Shown here: one piece after another, positions 1 through 7,391 of the stretch
Position numbering within the stretch: the first letter of the stretch is position 1
Layout: each line of letters opens with the position of its first letter
Assembly: GCA_903823025.1 (NCBI GenBank)
Contig: CAIJRK010000024.1
Location: 1-64,000 of the forward strand
Source of the DNA: an uncultured beta proteobacterium
Lineage (GTDB): Bacteria; Pseudomonadota; Gammaproteobacteria; Burkholderiales; Burkholderiaceae_C
Direction of reading: 5' to 3'
DNA length: 64,000 nucleotides
Notes under the pieces: model-generated
The model's database searches: none
The model's input: only the letters and a program-made list of their open reading frames with translations
Told to the model about the DNA's origin: nothing
Program-made: the position numbers and the translations under genes

Positions 1-126
1 CCTGATGCGAAGACCTTCACATCGACCATCAAGGACTTTTTTCAGACCCGCTGGCGCAAACTTTCCAAATCACTCACTAACCGATTTCTAGATAACTTTC
101 AGGTCATCAAAAAACCTGCATTTTGA
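1..126 (+). CDS. IS630-family transposase, C-terminal fragment (partial at window edge)
   Basis: The forward frame is open from base 1 to a TGA at 124-126 and gives 41 residues. It ends in a helix rich in Phe/Arg/Lys followed by the stretch NRFLDNFQVIKKPAF. This resembles the common C-terminus of IS630/Tc1-like DDE transposases, where an NDNF-type motif is followed by a short KPAF-like tail. The catalytic DDE residues lie upstream, outside the window, so activity cannot be judged. Family assignment rests on this tail alone. Confidence 0.65.
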   Translation, partial: PDAKTFTSTIKDFFQTRWRKLSKSLTNRFLDNFQVIKKPAF

Positions 127-143
127 TTCGCGATTGCTATATA
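1..143 (+). mobile_element. End of an IS630-like insertion sequence
   Basis: Bases 1-126 encode the tail of a transposase, and about 15 further bases separate its stop from sequence that again reads as the mod gene. The likely element end is the TATATA run at 138-143. IS630-family elements insert at TA dinucleotides and duplicate them, so a junction there fits. The other end lies outside the window, so the terminal inverted repeats cannot be compared and the exact boundary is approximate. The insertion cuts the reverse-strand mod gene. Confidence 0.6.
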
Positions 144-1106
144 AGACCACACACGGTTTGGATTGGGTTGGTAAACCTTGCCTGTTTTTGGATCTGTGAG
201 TTCATAAAACTGGTTAGGCCTTTCATCCGCCCCCATACCGACCGTTAAATCACCCGGCACCCAATCACCGCGCAGGTCGCCATCGGCATTAGAAAAACTC
301 TTGTAATCTTTGGGAATACCTTTGGATAAAAACTCACCGCCGTGATAGGCAAGAACATATTCATGGTCGGTTGAGATGCGTCTTTCTGCCAAGGCAGAAG
401 AGGAGCGTCGGCGCCAGACAAAGCTACCCAGATGATTGTCCTGTCCAAACACCTCATCGCACAACAGCCTCAACTGCGCCTGCTCGTTGTCGTCAATCGA
501 GATAAAAATCACGCCATCCTCACGCAGCAAATCTTTGGCTAACAACAGGCGCGGGTACATGAACGACAACCACCCGCTATGCGTTTTAGCGCCATAGATA
601 TTTTTGATGTAGTCGATATTCTCTTTGTCATAGCCCAACTGTTGCAGCACCTCGTTTTGATTAACTGAAAAATCATCCCGGTAAATAAAAGCGTCGCTTT
701 GGGTGTTGTAAGGCGGATCAATGTAGATCAGTTTGACCTTGCCAAAGTAGCTGTGGCGCAGCAGACGCAGCGCGTCCAGATTGTCGCCACGCAGGAGCAG
801 ATTGCCCGTGGTGTCCCAGTTTTTGCTCTCCAGCGGCAGCGGTTGCAGAATTTTTTGCACCGGCACAAAAGCGCTGTGATAGGCCTCGCGCTTGCCCGCC
901 CAGCGCAACTCGTAGCCATCTTCTTCCACCTTGACGCCCGCCGGGTCAAGCGCGAGTTGTAACAGCGCGGCATTCACCACATAACGCCCCTGCGGGTTGA
1001 CTTCCAGCGCCTGCGGAAAATGCTTTTGCAGCATCTCAAGGTGACGCAGATTGATAGTTGACTCAGACAGCACAGAATTTTCAAGGGATTTTTGGGTGGG
1101 TGTCAT
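99..1106 (-). pseudogene. Type III restriction-modification DNA methyltransferase (Mod), truncated by an insertion sequence
   Basis: The reverse-strand frame gives 335 residues. Residues 1 to about 322 match the N-terminal half of a type III Mod subunit, an adenine-N6 methyltransferase of the beta class. The catalytic motif DPPYN follows LIYID at about residue 131, and a RGDNLDAL segment lies just before it. In beta-class enzymes the target-recognition domain and the AdoMet-binding FxGxG motif follow the catalytic motif, and these are missing. The last residues (IANQNAGFLMT) are read from the inserted IS630-like element. Full Mod proteins are about 600-650 residues, so this remnant should be inactive unless a fusion is made. 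A res gene would be expected beyond the left edge. The palindrome at 1123-1139, just upstream of the start, could be an operator. Confidence 0.85.
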
Positions 1107-1122
1107 GGCGGCAAAGAGGTCT

Positions 1123-1139
1123 GAAAGCTTGAAGCTTTC
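1123..1139. repeat. Short perfect palindrome upstream of mod
   Basis: Two 8-base arms, GAAAGCTT and AAGCTTTC, are separated by one base. The site lies 17-33 bases upstream of the mod start codon, where a regulator or polymerase could be affected. The rest of the 257-base gap to the next gene (1107-1363) shows no further gene or clear promoter. Confidence 0.4.
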
Positions 1140-1363
1140 GTTAAAAAGGAGAGGCGGGTCAAGCAGTTTAAGCCATGCTTACATGGCCGCGACAGGCAAC
1201 ATTATTAGGGCGTGTGTATAGTTCGGCCCATGATGTTTGAAGCCCGCCCCTTGCTCCCTTGCTTTCCAAATACCCCACGCAACGCTCACCTTCAACGACG
1301 AATCTCCGGGCTTGATGCGCCGTGTCAGCGTCCAGACCGCAGGGGTTTGGCGCGGCAAGCCTC

Positions 1364-2134
1364 ATGATTCCGCTGATACGCAGTTGGACCTCCGTCCAGC
1401 GCACCTCCCAAGACAACACCCGCCTAGGCATCACACTGAGCTTTGTAGCAGGGGCCACCAACGCAGGTGGTTTTCTGGCGGTGGGCGAATACACCTCGCA
1501 CATGACGGGCATCGTCTCTGCCATCGCGGACAACCTGGTGCTGGGCAATGTGGGCGTGGCCGTGGCCGGGCTGGCCTTGTTGGTCGCCTTCGTCAGCGGC
1601 GCCATGACAACGGCCTGGATGGTGAACTGGGGTTTGCGGCAAAACCTGCAAAGTGCCTACGGGCGGCCTTTGTTGCTGGAGTCGGTCTTGCTACTGGTGT
1701 TTGGCTTGTTTGGCACCGGTATTAACTTCTTTGCCGATCTTTTTGTGCCGCTCACCGTGCTGATTTTGTGCTTCATCATGGGGCTTCAAAATGCCGTGAT
1801 TACCAAAATCTCCAATGCTGAAATACGAACTACCCACGTCACCGGGCTGGTCACCGACATGGGCATTGAGCTGGGCAAGCTGCTTTATATCAACCGCTTA
1901 AAGCATGACACGCTGGTGCTGGGCAATCGCAAAAAACTGCGACTTCAAGCCAAGCTGATTTCCAGCTTTTTTATCGGCGGACTGCTGGGCGCGATTGGCT
2001 TCAAAACAGTCGGCTACATCACCACCGTGCCCCTGTCCATCTTGCTGCTGCTGCTGGTTTGGCGCCCCGTGATCAACGACGCCAAAAACTGGATTGACTC
2101 GTATCACCGCAAAGAAGAAAGTAAAGAAATCTAA
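1364..2134 (+). CDS. DUF1275 (YoaK-like) multi-pass membrane protein
   Basis: This 256-residue, strongly hydrophobic protein begins after a short polar N-terminus with SFVAGATNAGGFLAVGEYTSHMTG, the signature of the DUF1275/YoaK family. The glycine-rich first membrane helix is followed by a conserved threonine-histidine-methionine stretch. About six membrane spans are visible. The repeated THVTG-like stretch near residues 167-172 is also typical. The function of the family is unknown. I chose the ATG at 1364 because residues before it are not membrane-like, but an ATG at 1322 is in frame. The gene converges on the hyf operon with almost no space (stop at 2134, hyfI stop at 2131), so the two transcripts overlap at their ends. 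Confidence 0.85.
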   Translation: MIPLIRSWTSVQRTSQDNTRLGITLSFVAGATNAGGFLAVGEYTSHMTGIVSAIADNLVLGNVGVAVAGLALLVAFVSGAMTTAWMVNWGLRQNLQSAYGRPLLLESVLLLVFGLFGTGINFFADLFVPLTVLILCFIMGLQNAVITKISNAEIRTTHVTGLVTDMGIELGKLLYINRLKHDTLVLGNRKKLRLQAKLISSFFIGGLLGAIGFKTVGYITTVPLSILLLLLVWRPVINDAKNWIDSYHRKEESKEI

Positions 2135-2667
2135 CTCCGTTCAACTGATCCAACGTTGCAGCGGCGCACCGCCGCCAAAATGCCCCGCAAAATCTCAATC
2201 GGGGCGGGTGGACAACCCGGCACCCACACATCCACCGGCAGCACGTTGGACACCGGCCCGAGGCTGGCGTAACTCTCACCAAAAATACCGCCATCACAAC
2301 CACAATCGCCCACCGCCACCACCAGCTTGGGCGCAGGAATGGCGTCATAAGTGCGCTGCAAAGCAGTTGCCATGTTGCGCGACACCGGTCCGGTCACCAG
2401 CAGCATATCGGCGTGACGCGGGCTGGCGACAAACTTGATGCCCAGCCCTTCGATGTTGTAGTAGGGATTACTCAAGGCGTTGATCTCCAACTCGCAGCCG
2501 TTGCAGGAGCCGGCGTCCACCAGGCGAATCGTCAAGGCTTGGCCCAATATCGCCAACACATCGGCATGAATGCGCCCGGCTTCGACCTGTAGCGCGTCAC
2601 CCTGAACGGGCGCAGGCTCCGTGCGAATGCCGGTTTTAAGAACTTGTTTAACCACCTTCCAAATCAT
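2131..2667 (-). CDS. hyfI: Hydrogenase-4/complex I-type small Fe-S subunit (HyfI/NuoB-like)
   Basis: This 178-residue peripheral subunit should carry the proximal [4Fe-4S] cluster (N2 type). Four cysteine positions are present: the pair in SCNGCE (about residues 54-57), one in GDCGCDGG and one in PGCPP. CxxC spacing of the first pair is the hydrogenase-type pattern. So the electron-carrying cluster looks intact even though the partner large subunit has lost its [NiFe] ligands. It is the last gene of the operon, and its ATG overlaps the hyfG stop as ATGA. A tail of basic and polar residues follows the PGCPP motif. Confidence 0.88.
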   Translation of the reverse strand: MIWKVVKQVLKTGIRTEPAPVQGDALQVEAGRIHADVLAILGQALTIRLVDAGSCNGCELEINALSNPYYNIEGLGIKFVASPRHADMLLVTGPVSRNMATALQRTYDAIPAPKLVVAVGDCGCDGGIFGESYASLGPVSNVLPVDVWVPGCPPAPIEILRGILAAVRRCNVGSVERS

Positions 2668-4214
2668 AAATCCTGCCCTGAATAACTGAGGTTGAACGAC
2701 TTGTTGATGAGCGGAAAGTCCGCCACGATATTGCCCATCACGGCGTGCTCCAGCACCGGCCAGTTTTGCCAGGACGGGTCATGCAGGTGGCAGCGTTGAA
2801 TGCGGTGCTGGTGAGCGCGTCCGGCCAGTTCAAGCGCCACAAACACCTCGCCGCGCCAGCCTTCTACCCAACCGGCGCCACGGCTAGGCTGATCGGGCAA
2901 AACAACGTCACGGCGAATGGGGCCAACCGGCATATCGGCCAGTATTTTTCGGATCAAGCGCAACGACTCAAACACCTCGTCAAAGCGGACGGCCACCCGG
3001 GCGGCCACATCGCCCTGGCGGTGTGTCGCCATCTTGACTTTCAAGACCGCATAAACCGAATCAGGGTGATCACAGCGCAAATCCATCGCTTGGGCGCTGG
3101 CCCGACCGGCCAGACCGGTCAGCCCCAATTGAGCGGCCAGCGCGGGCGTGACGCAGCCAGTGGTCATGAATCGGTCTTGTAAACCGGCATGGTCTCTATA
3201 GACGGTGTGCAGTGTTTTGACTTCACGCGCTATGGCGTCACATTGCTGATGCAGTCGCTCAATCAGCACGTCATCCACATCGCAGGCAACGCCGCCGGGA
3301 CAGATGCCATCCATCATCAAGCGATGGCCCAAGGCGTCTTTGGACAAGCGCAGCCAGTCTTCACGCAGACGCGAGAACTGGGCCAATCCAAAACCAAAAG
3401 CGGCATCGTTGGCAATGCCGCCCAAGTCGCCCAAATGGTTGGCGATGCGTTCACGCTCCAGCATCAGCGCGCGCAACCACGCCGCCCGCGCCGGAATGTC
3501 GCACCCGGCGGCGGATTCAAGCGCCATGCAATAAGCCCAGGCATAAGCCACCGTGGCGTCGCCTGACACGCGCCCGGCCAAACGGCTGGCCGCCAGCGGG
3601 GGCAACTGCGTCATGCGCTGCTCAATGCCTTTGTGCGTGTAGCCCAGGCGCTGCTCCAGCCGCAGCACTTTTTCACCCACCACTGAAAACCGGAAATGCC
3701 CCGGTTCAATAATGCCCGCGTGCACCGGCCCCACCGCGATTTCATGCACGCCATCACCTTCAACGCGGACAAACGGGTAATCCAGCAGTTCGGCGGCTGG
3801 AAAGCTTGGCAAAGTCTGTGTGGTTTGATTTAACGGGAAATAGTCCACCGGCCAGGCGCCGTGGTTTAACCACGGGCGCTGGTCTTTTGCACCCTCGGCC
3901 CGGATGCCGGACAAGTCGGCACAGGCACGCTGCATTCTCAGCGCCACTGGAAAAAAAGGCAGCAGATCGGGATAAGTCGGCGACTCGTCTGCCAGCGCAA
4001 GCTCTAGCCACGCCACACCGTCCCGCGTGACATAGGCCACATGCGCCACGGCACCCTCGGCGTTGGCACCGCCCCATAAAGCCAACAATCGGCCCCCCGA
4101 TTCGTGCACCACCGAAGCGGCGGCCCGCCAGTCCACCGCCGTCACCGGGGCGTGCGAGATAGGCACCGGCGCGGTCAGTCGCTGCAAATCAATCGTTAAT
4201 TCAGGCAAGTTCAT
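2664..4214 (-). CDS. hyfG: Hydrogenase large-subunit homologue (HyfG/HycE-like, NuoC-NuoD fusion) lacking all [NiFe] ligands
   Basis: This 516-residue protein joins a NuoC-like N-terminal domain (about 1-150) to a NuoD/hydrogenase-large-subunit domain (about 160-516), as in HycE and HyfG. In those enzymes four cysteines hold the [NiFe] centre, in RVCGIC and DPCxxC. Here the first reads RVSGDA. The second, aligned by the flanking RGN..(A)D.PLI and YS residues, reads SFNLSYSG, so all four cysteines are replaced. The usual protease-processed tail is also absent. The protein therefore cannot bind [NiFe] in the known way and fits the Ehr (energy-converting hydrogenase-related) class. The ATG at 4214 is preceded by GGAG with a 10-base spacer, supplied by the repeat at 4221-4320. 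A TTG directly before the ATG is a less likely start. Confidence 0.88.
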   Translation of the reverse strand: MNLPELTIDLQRLTAPVPISHAPVTAVDWRAAASVVHESGGRLLALWGGANAEGAVAHVAYVTRDGVAWLELALADESPTYPDLLPFFPVALRMQRACADLSGIRAEGAKDQRPWLNHGAWPVDYFPLNQTTQTLPSFPAAELLDYPFVRVEGDGVHEIAVGPVHAGIIEPGHFRFSVVGEKVLRLEQRLGYTHKGIEQRMTQLPPLAASRLAGRVSGDATVAYAWAYCMALESAAGCDIPARAAWLRALMLERERIANHLGDLGGIANDAAFGFGLAQFSRLREDWLRLSKDALGHRLMMDGICPGGVACDVDDVLIERLHQQCDAIAREVKTLHTVYRDHAGLQDRFMTTGCVTPALAAQLGLTGLAGRASAQAMDLRCDHPDSVYAVLKVKMATHRQGDVAARVAVRFDEVFESLRLIRKILADMPVGPIRRDVVLPDQPSRGAGWVEGWRGEVFVALELAGRAHQHRIQRCHLHDPSWQNWPVLEHAVMGNIVADFPLINKSFNLSYSGQDL

Positions 4215-4220
4215 CAAAAA

Positions 4221-4320
4221 CTAACTCCGGTTTGAAACCTCCCCCTTCAGGGGGATAAAATTCATTTGGGAGAGGGGTAACCTCTTCCAAATTCGCTCCG
4301 AAGGGGGCGTGGATTGAAAC
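4221..4320 (-). repeat. Palindromic GC-rich repeat, copy A, inside the hyf operon
   Basis: Read on the reverse strand, this 100-base unit starts GTTTCAATCCACGCCCC and ends AGGTTTCAAACCGGAGTTAG. The same ends are joined directly in the 45-base copy B at 56120-56164. Copy A carries about 50 extra bases in the middle, which contain another imperfect inverted repeat (ATTTGGAAGAGG with CCTCTCCCAAAT). The CCCCCTGAAGGGGG hairpin and the GGTTTCAAACC palindrome are shared. Its right end donates the GGAG that precedes the hyfG start. The first 17 bases resemble the GTTTCAATCCACGC end of type I-C CRISPR repeats, but there is no array. Confidence 0.8.
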
Positions 4321-4327
4321 ATGCAGC

Positions 4328-5788
4328 TCAATTTCCCAACATTTTGGCCGCCTGAACGAACCAGTCATTCAGGTAGGGCGGAATATACAAACCCAGCATC
4401 AACGCCAAACCAAGGTGCACAAACACCGGCACCAACGCAGGCGGGTGATCAAGCGGCTTTAAGTCTGTCTCGCCAAACACCATCGGCAACACGCGAATCA
4501 ACATGGCGGAAAAAGCCACACCGAGGGCGATAAACAAAAAGGGCGCCGCCCACGGCTGCGCACGCATGGCCGTGGTGAGAATCAGAAACTCACTGGCAAA
4601 AACGCCAAACGGGGGCATCCCCAAAATTGCCATCACGCCCATCATCAAGCCCCAGCCCACCATCGGATTGACCTTGATCAGACCGCGAATTTCGCTCATG
4701 ACTTGCGTGCCAGCTTTTTGGGTAGCGTGCCCAACCGTGAAGAAGATGGCCGACTTGACCAGCGAGTGCACGGTCATGTGCAGCAAGCCCGCAAAGTTGG
4801 CCACCGGCCCGCCCATGCCAAAGGCAAAGGTGATCAGGCCCATGTGCTCGATGGACGAATACGAGAACATACGCTTCACGTCTTTTTGGCGCGCAATGAA
4901 GAACGTCGCCACCACCACCGACAGCAAACCAAACCCCATCATGAGTTGCCCGGCCAGCGGGCCTTGCAACGCGCCATCGGTGAGCACTTTGCAACGCAGC
5001 ACCGCATACATGGCGACGTTGAGCAGCAGGCCCGAAAGCACGGCAGACACCGGCGTCGGGCCTTCTGCGTGCGCATCGGGCAACCAGCTGTGCAACGGCA
5101 CCAGGCCGACTTTGGTGCCGTAGCCAATCAGCAAAAAGGCAAAGGCGAGCGTGACAATCGCCGGGTCCAACTGGCTTTTGACGGCCTCCAGATTGGTCCA
5201 CAAAAGCGAAGCGCCCTCGGCGCCCAACACCTTGTCGCCCGCCATGTAAAGCAGCACCGTGCCAAACAGCGCCTGCGCAATGCCCACGCCACACAAAATG
5301 AAATATTTCCAGGCCGCCTCCAGACTGGCTGCCGTGCGGTACACGCTGACCAGCAGCACGGTGGTCAGCGTGGCCGCTTCCATCGCCACCCACAAAATAC
5401 CCAAATTGTTGGTGGTCAACGCCAGCAGCATGGTGAAGATAAACAACTGGTACATGCCGTGGTAGAGGCGCATCCGGGGCGGCGTCATCTTGCCCTTGTC
5501 TTGCTCGACGCGCATGTAGGGGCGAGAAAAGATAGCCGTGGTCAAGCCGACAAAAGCGGTCAAGGTGACAAAAAATACATTCAGCGGATCAACAAAAAAT
5601 TGGTCACGCCAGACCAGCGTCGGCCCGTCTGAAATGATTTGGGCCGCCAGCACGCAGGCCGCCAAAAAAGTAGCCAGGCTAAAGACGACATTGATATTGC
5701 GCGCCACATCCCGATGCCCAACCCCTGACAAAACCGCCCCACCTAGCAGCGGCACACCCAACACAAAAAATAACGCGTGCACAGTCAA
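4328..5788 (-). CDS. hyfF: Hydrogenase-4 subunit F-like antiporter-type membrane protein
   Basis: This 486-residue protein of about 14 membrane helices belongs to the NuoL/M/N-MrpA/D family, whose members move protons or sodium through the membrane arm. The key charged residues are visible: the glutamate in WVAMEAATL (about residue 136), the lysine in YGTKVGLVPLHSWLPDAHAEG, the lysine in KRMFSYSSIEHMG and the lysine in HSLVKSAIFF. The HyfF-type C-terminus is short and has no lateral helix. The apparent start is a TTG that overlaps the hyfE stop as TTGA. A GTG two codons later is also possible. Confidence 0.9.
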   Translation of the reverse strand: MTVHALFFVLGVPLLGGAVLSGVGHRDVARNINVVFSLATFLAACVLAAQIISDGPTLVWRDQFFVDPLNVFFVTLTAFVGLTTAIFSRPYMRVEQDKGKMTPPRMRLYHGMYQLFIFTMLLALTTNNLGILWVAMEAATLTTVLLVSVYRTAASLEAAWKYFILCGVGIAQALFGTVLLYMAGDKVLGAEGASLLWTNLEAVKSQLDPAIVTLAFAFLLIGYGTKVGLVPLHSWLPDAHAEGPTPVSAVLSGLLLNVAMYAVLRCKVLTDGALQGPLAGQLMMGFGLLSVVVATFFIARQKDVKRMFSYSSIEHMGLITFAFGMGGPVANFAGLLHMTVHSLVKSAIFFTVGHATQKAGTQVMSEIRGLIKVNPMVGWGLMMGVMAILGMPPFGVFASEFLILTTAMRAQPWAAPFLFIALGVAFSAMLIRVLPMVFGETDLKPLDHPPALVPVFVHLGLALMLGLYIPPYLNDWFVQAAKMLGN

Positions 5789-6444
5789 TCGTCCTTGAGT
5801 TTTTCGAGATTGTGAATATCCAGACTGTCGAACTGTTCACGAATCTGGAACATGAACACGCCCAAAATCAGCACGCCGACCAACACATCCAGCGCAATCC
5901 CGAACTCGACAATCATCGGCATGCCGTTGGTGACGGTGGTGGCGGCAAAAATCAGCCCGTTTTCTATCGCCAGAAAGCCGATGACCTGCGGCACGGCTTG
6001 CGAGCGCGTGATCATCATCAAAAAAGCGAGCAACACGCAAGCCAACGCAATGCCCAGCGCGCCCCCGGCCAGCGAATCCGACAAGCGCGAAATCGGCAAC
6101 GCCAGACTGAAAGAAAAAATGACCAGTGCAATCCCCACCAGCATGGTCGCGGGCATGTTGATAAGCGTCTCTACATCGCCACGGGTATGAAGCTGGCGCA
6201 CCACGCGGTGCAGACTCCAGGGAATAAAGAAGACTTTCAGCACCAGCGTCAAAGCGGCAGACACATACAGATGCGGCTGATCCGTGGCATAAGCCAGCAG
6301 CACCGAGACCACCACCAGCGCCACGCCCTGCATGGCAAACAAGTTGATCAGTGTGGCCACCCGGCGCTGCGAGATCATGGCAAACGAGAGCATCAAAATC
6401 AACGTCGCAAACAGGTTAATCAGTTGCGGCAAATGTTTGATCAT
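5785..6444 (-). CDS. hyfE: Hydrogenase-4 subunit E-like membrane protein
   Basis: This 219-residue protein has about six membrane spans and ends in a charged cytoplasmic tail (QFDSLDIHNLEKLKDD). HyfE is a NuoK-related subunit at the core of the membrane arm, linking the antiporter-like subunits to the NuoH-like one. A conserved glutamate is visible in the FLAIENGLIF helix (about residue 160), and another in MIVEFGIALDVLVG. Both are typical of HyfE/NuoK-type ion paths. It overlaps hyfC (ATGA) upstream and hyfF downstream, so translation of the operon is probably coupled. Confidence 0.88.
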   Translation of the reverse strand: MIKHLPQLINLFATLILMLSFAMISQRRVATLINLFAMQGVALVVVSVLLAYATDQPHLYVSAALTLVLKVFFIPWSLHRVVRQLHTRGDVETLINMPATMLVGIALVIFSFSLALPISRLSDSLAGGALGIALACVLLAFLMMITRSQAVPQVIGFLAIENGLIFAATTVTNGMPMIVEFGIALDVLVGVLILGVFMFQIREQFDSLDIHNLEKLKDD

Positions 6445-7391
6445 GCAACCCCCAACAAAATATTGACCAGCAGGCCAATCACAGCCAGCAAGAAGGCGGT
6501 TGCAAGAAATTCGGGCACCCGAAAGAGTCGCATCTTGGCGCTGACGGTTTCAATGTAGGCCAGCAACATACCGCCCACCGCGAGCTTGAGCACCAGCACC
6601 GGCAAGGCCAGCAACAGCGCCACCGGCGCACCCGCCTCGGCAATACCCCAGGGGAAAAACAAGGCGATACCCATGCAGGAGTAGGCAAACAGTTTGAGGC
6701 TGGACGCCCATTCAATCAGCGCCAGATGGCGCCCCGAATACTCCAGAATCATGGCCTCATGAATCATGGTGAGTTCCAGATGGGTAGCCGGGTTGTCCAC
6801 CGGCACGCGCGCGTTTTCAGCCAGCGACACCATGGTGAACGCCACCCCGGCGACCAACAAGCTGGGGTAAATCTCAAGCTCCCGGTGCGCCAGCGTTTCA
6901 ACCATTGTGGTCAGCGAGGTCGAGCGCGAAATCATGGAGGCACAAAACAACACCATCAGCAAAGCCGGTTCCGCCAGAAAGCCGACCAGCATTTCACGGC
7001 GGGCGCCCAGCGAGCCAAAGGCGGTGCCAACATCCATCGCCGCCAACGAGATAAACACCCGCGCCAGCGCAAACAAACCGACTAACGCAATGGCATCAGC
7101 GGCCGGCGACAAAGGCAAGTCGGTGGACAAGGTCGGAATGATGGCGGTGGCCAGCAACATGCAGCCAAACACGATGTAGGGCGCCATGCGAAACAGGGTT
7201 GAAGCATGGTCCGCCAGCACCGACTCTTTGTTGAATAATTTGTGCAACATACGGTATGGCTGCAACAAACCGGGCGCCGTTTTATTTTGCAGACGGGCAC
7301 GCCATTGATTGACCCAGCCCGACAGCAAAGGCGCCAGCAGCAGCGCCATCACAATGGCCATGAGTTGTGAAGCCAGACCTAGCAAGCTCAT
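6441..7391 (-). CDS. hyfC: Hydrogenase-4 subunit C-like membrane anchor (HyfC/HycD, NuoH-like)
   Basis: This 316-residue protein has about eight membrane helices and anchors the peripheral arm to the membrane arm, as NuoH does in complex I. Visible family features are the N-terminal RLQNKTAPGLLQPYRMLHK stretch with acidic and basic loop residues, the SLGARREMLVGFLAEPALL segment, and the loop AENARVPVDNPATHLELTMIHEAMILEYSG. In NuoH the matching acidic loop lies at the quinone or cluster interface. The ATG overlaps the hyfB stop. No unusual residues were noticed. Confidence 0.9.
   Translation of the reverse strand: MSLLGLASQLMAIVMALLLAPLLSGWVNQWRARLQNKTAPGLLQPYRMLHKLFNKESVLADHASTLFRMAPYIVFGCMLLATAIIPTLSTDLPLSPAADAIALVGLFALARVFISLAAMDVGTAFGSLGARREMLVGFLAEPALLMVLFCASMISRSTSLTTMVETLAHRELEIYPSLLVAGVAFTMVSLAENARVPVDNPATHLELTMIHEAMILEYSGRHLALIEWASSLKLFAYSCMGIALFFPWGIAEAGAPVALLLALPVLVLKLAVGGMLLAYIETVSAKMRLFRVPEFLATAFLLAVIGLLVNILLGVA

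Noticed and set aside
1237-1725. A 162-residue forward frame overlapping the DUF1275 gene
   Set aside because: It has no membrane pattern or known motif, while the overlapping frame is a clear DUF1275 protein.
4221-4320. A CRISPR array or solitary functional CRISPR repeat
   Set aside because: Only one unit is present at each place, with no spacers or cas genes, and the likeness covers only about 17 bases. It is reported as a dispersed repeat instead.
4703-5632. A 309-residue forward open frame opposite hyfF
   Set aside because: It lies wholly over a clear reverse-strand gene and has a His/Gln/Arg-rich composition typical of an antisense shadow.
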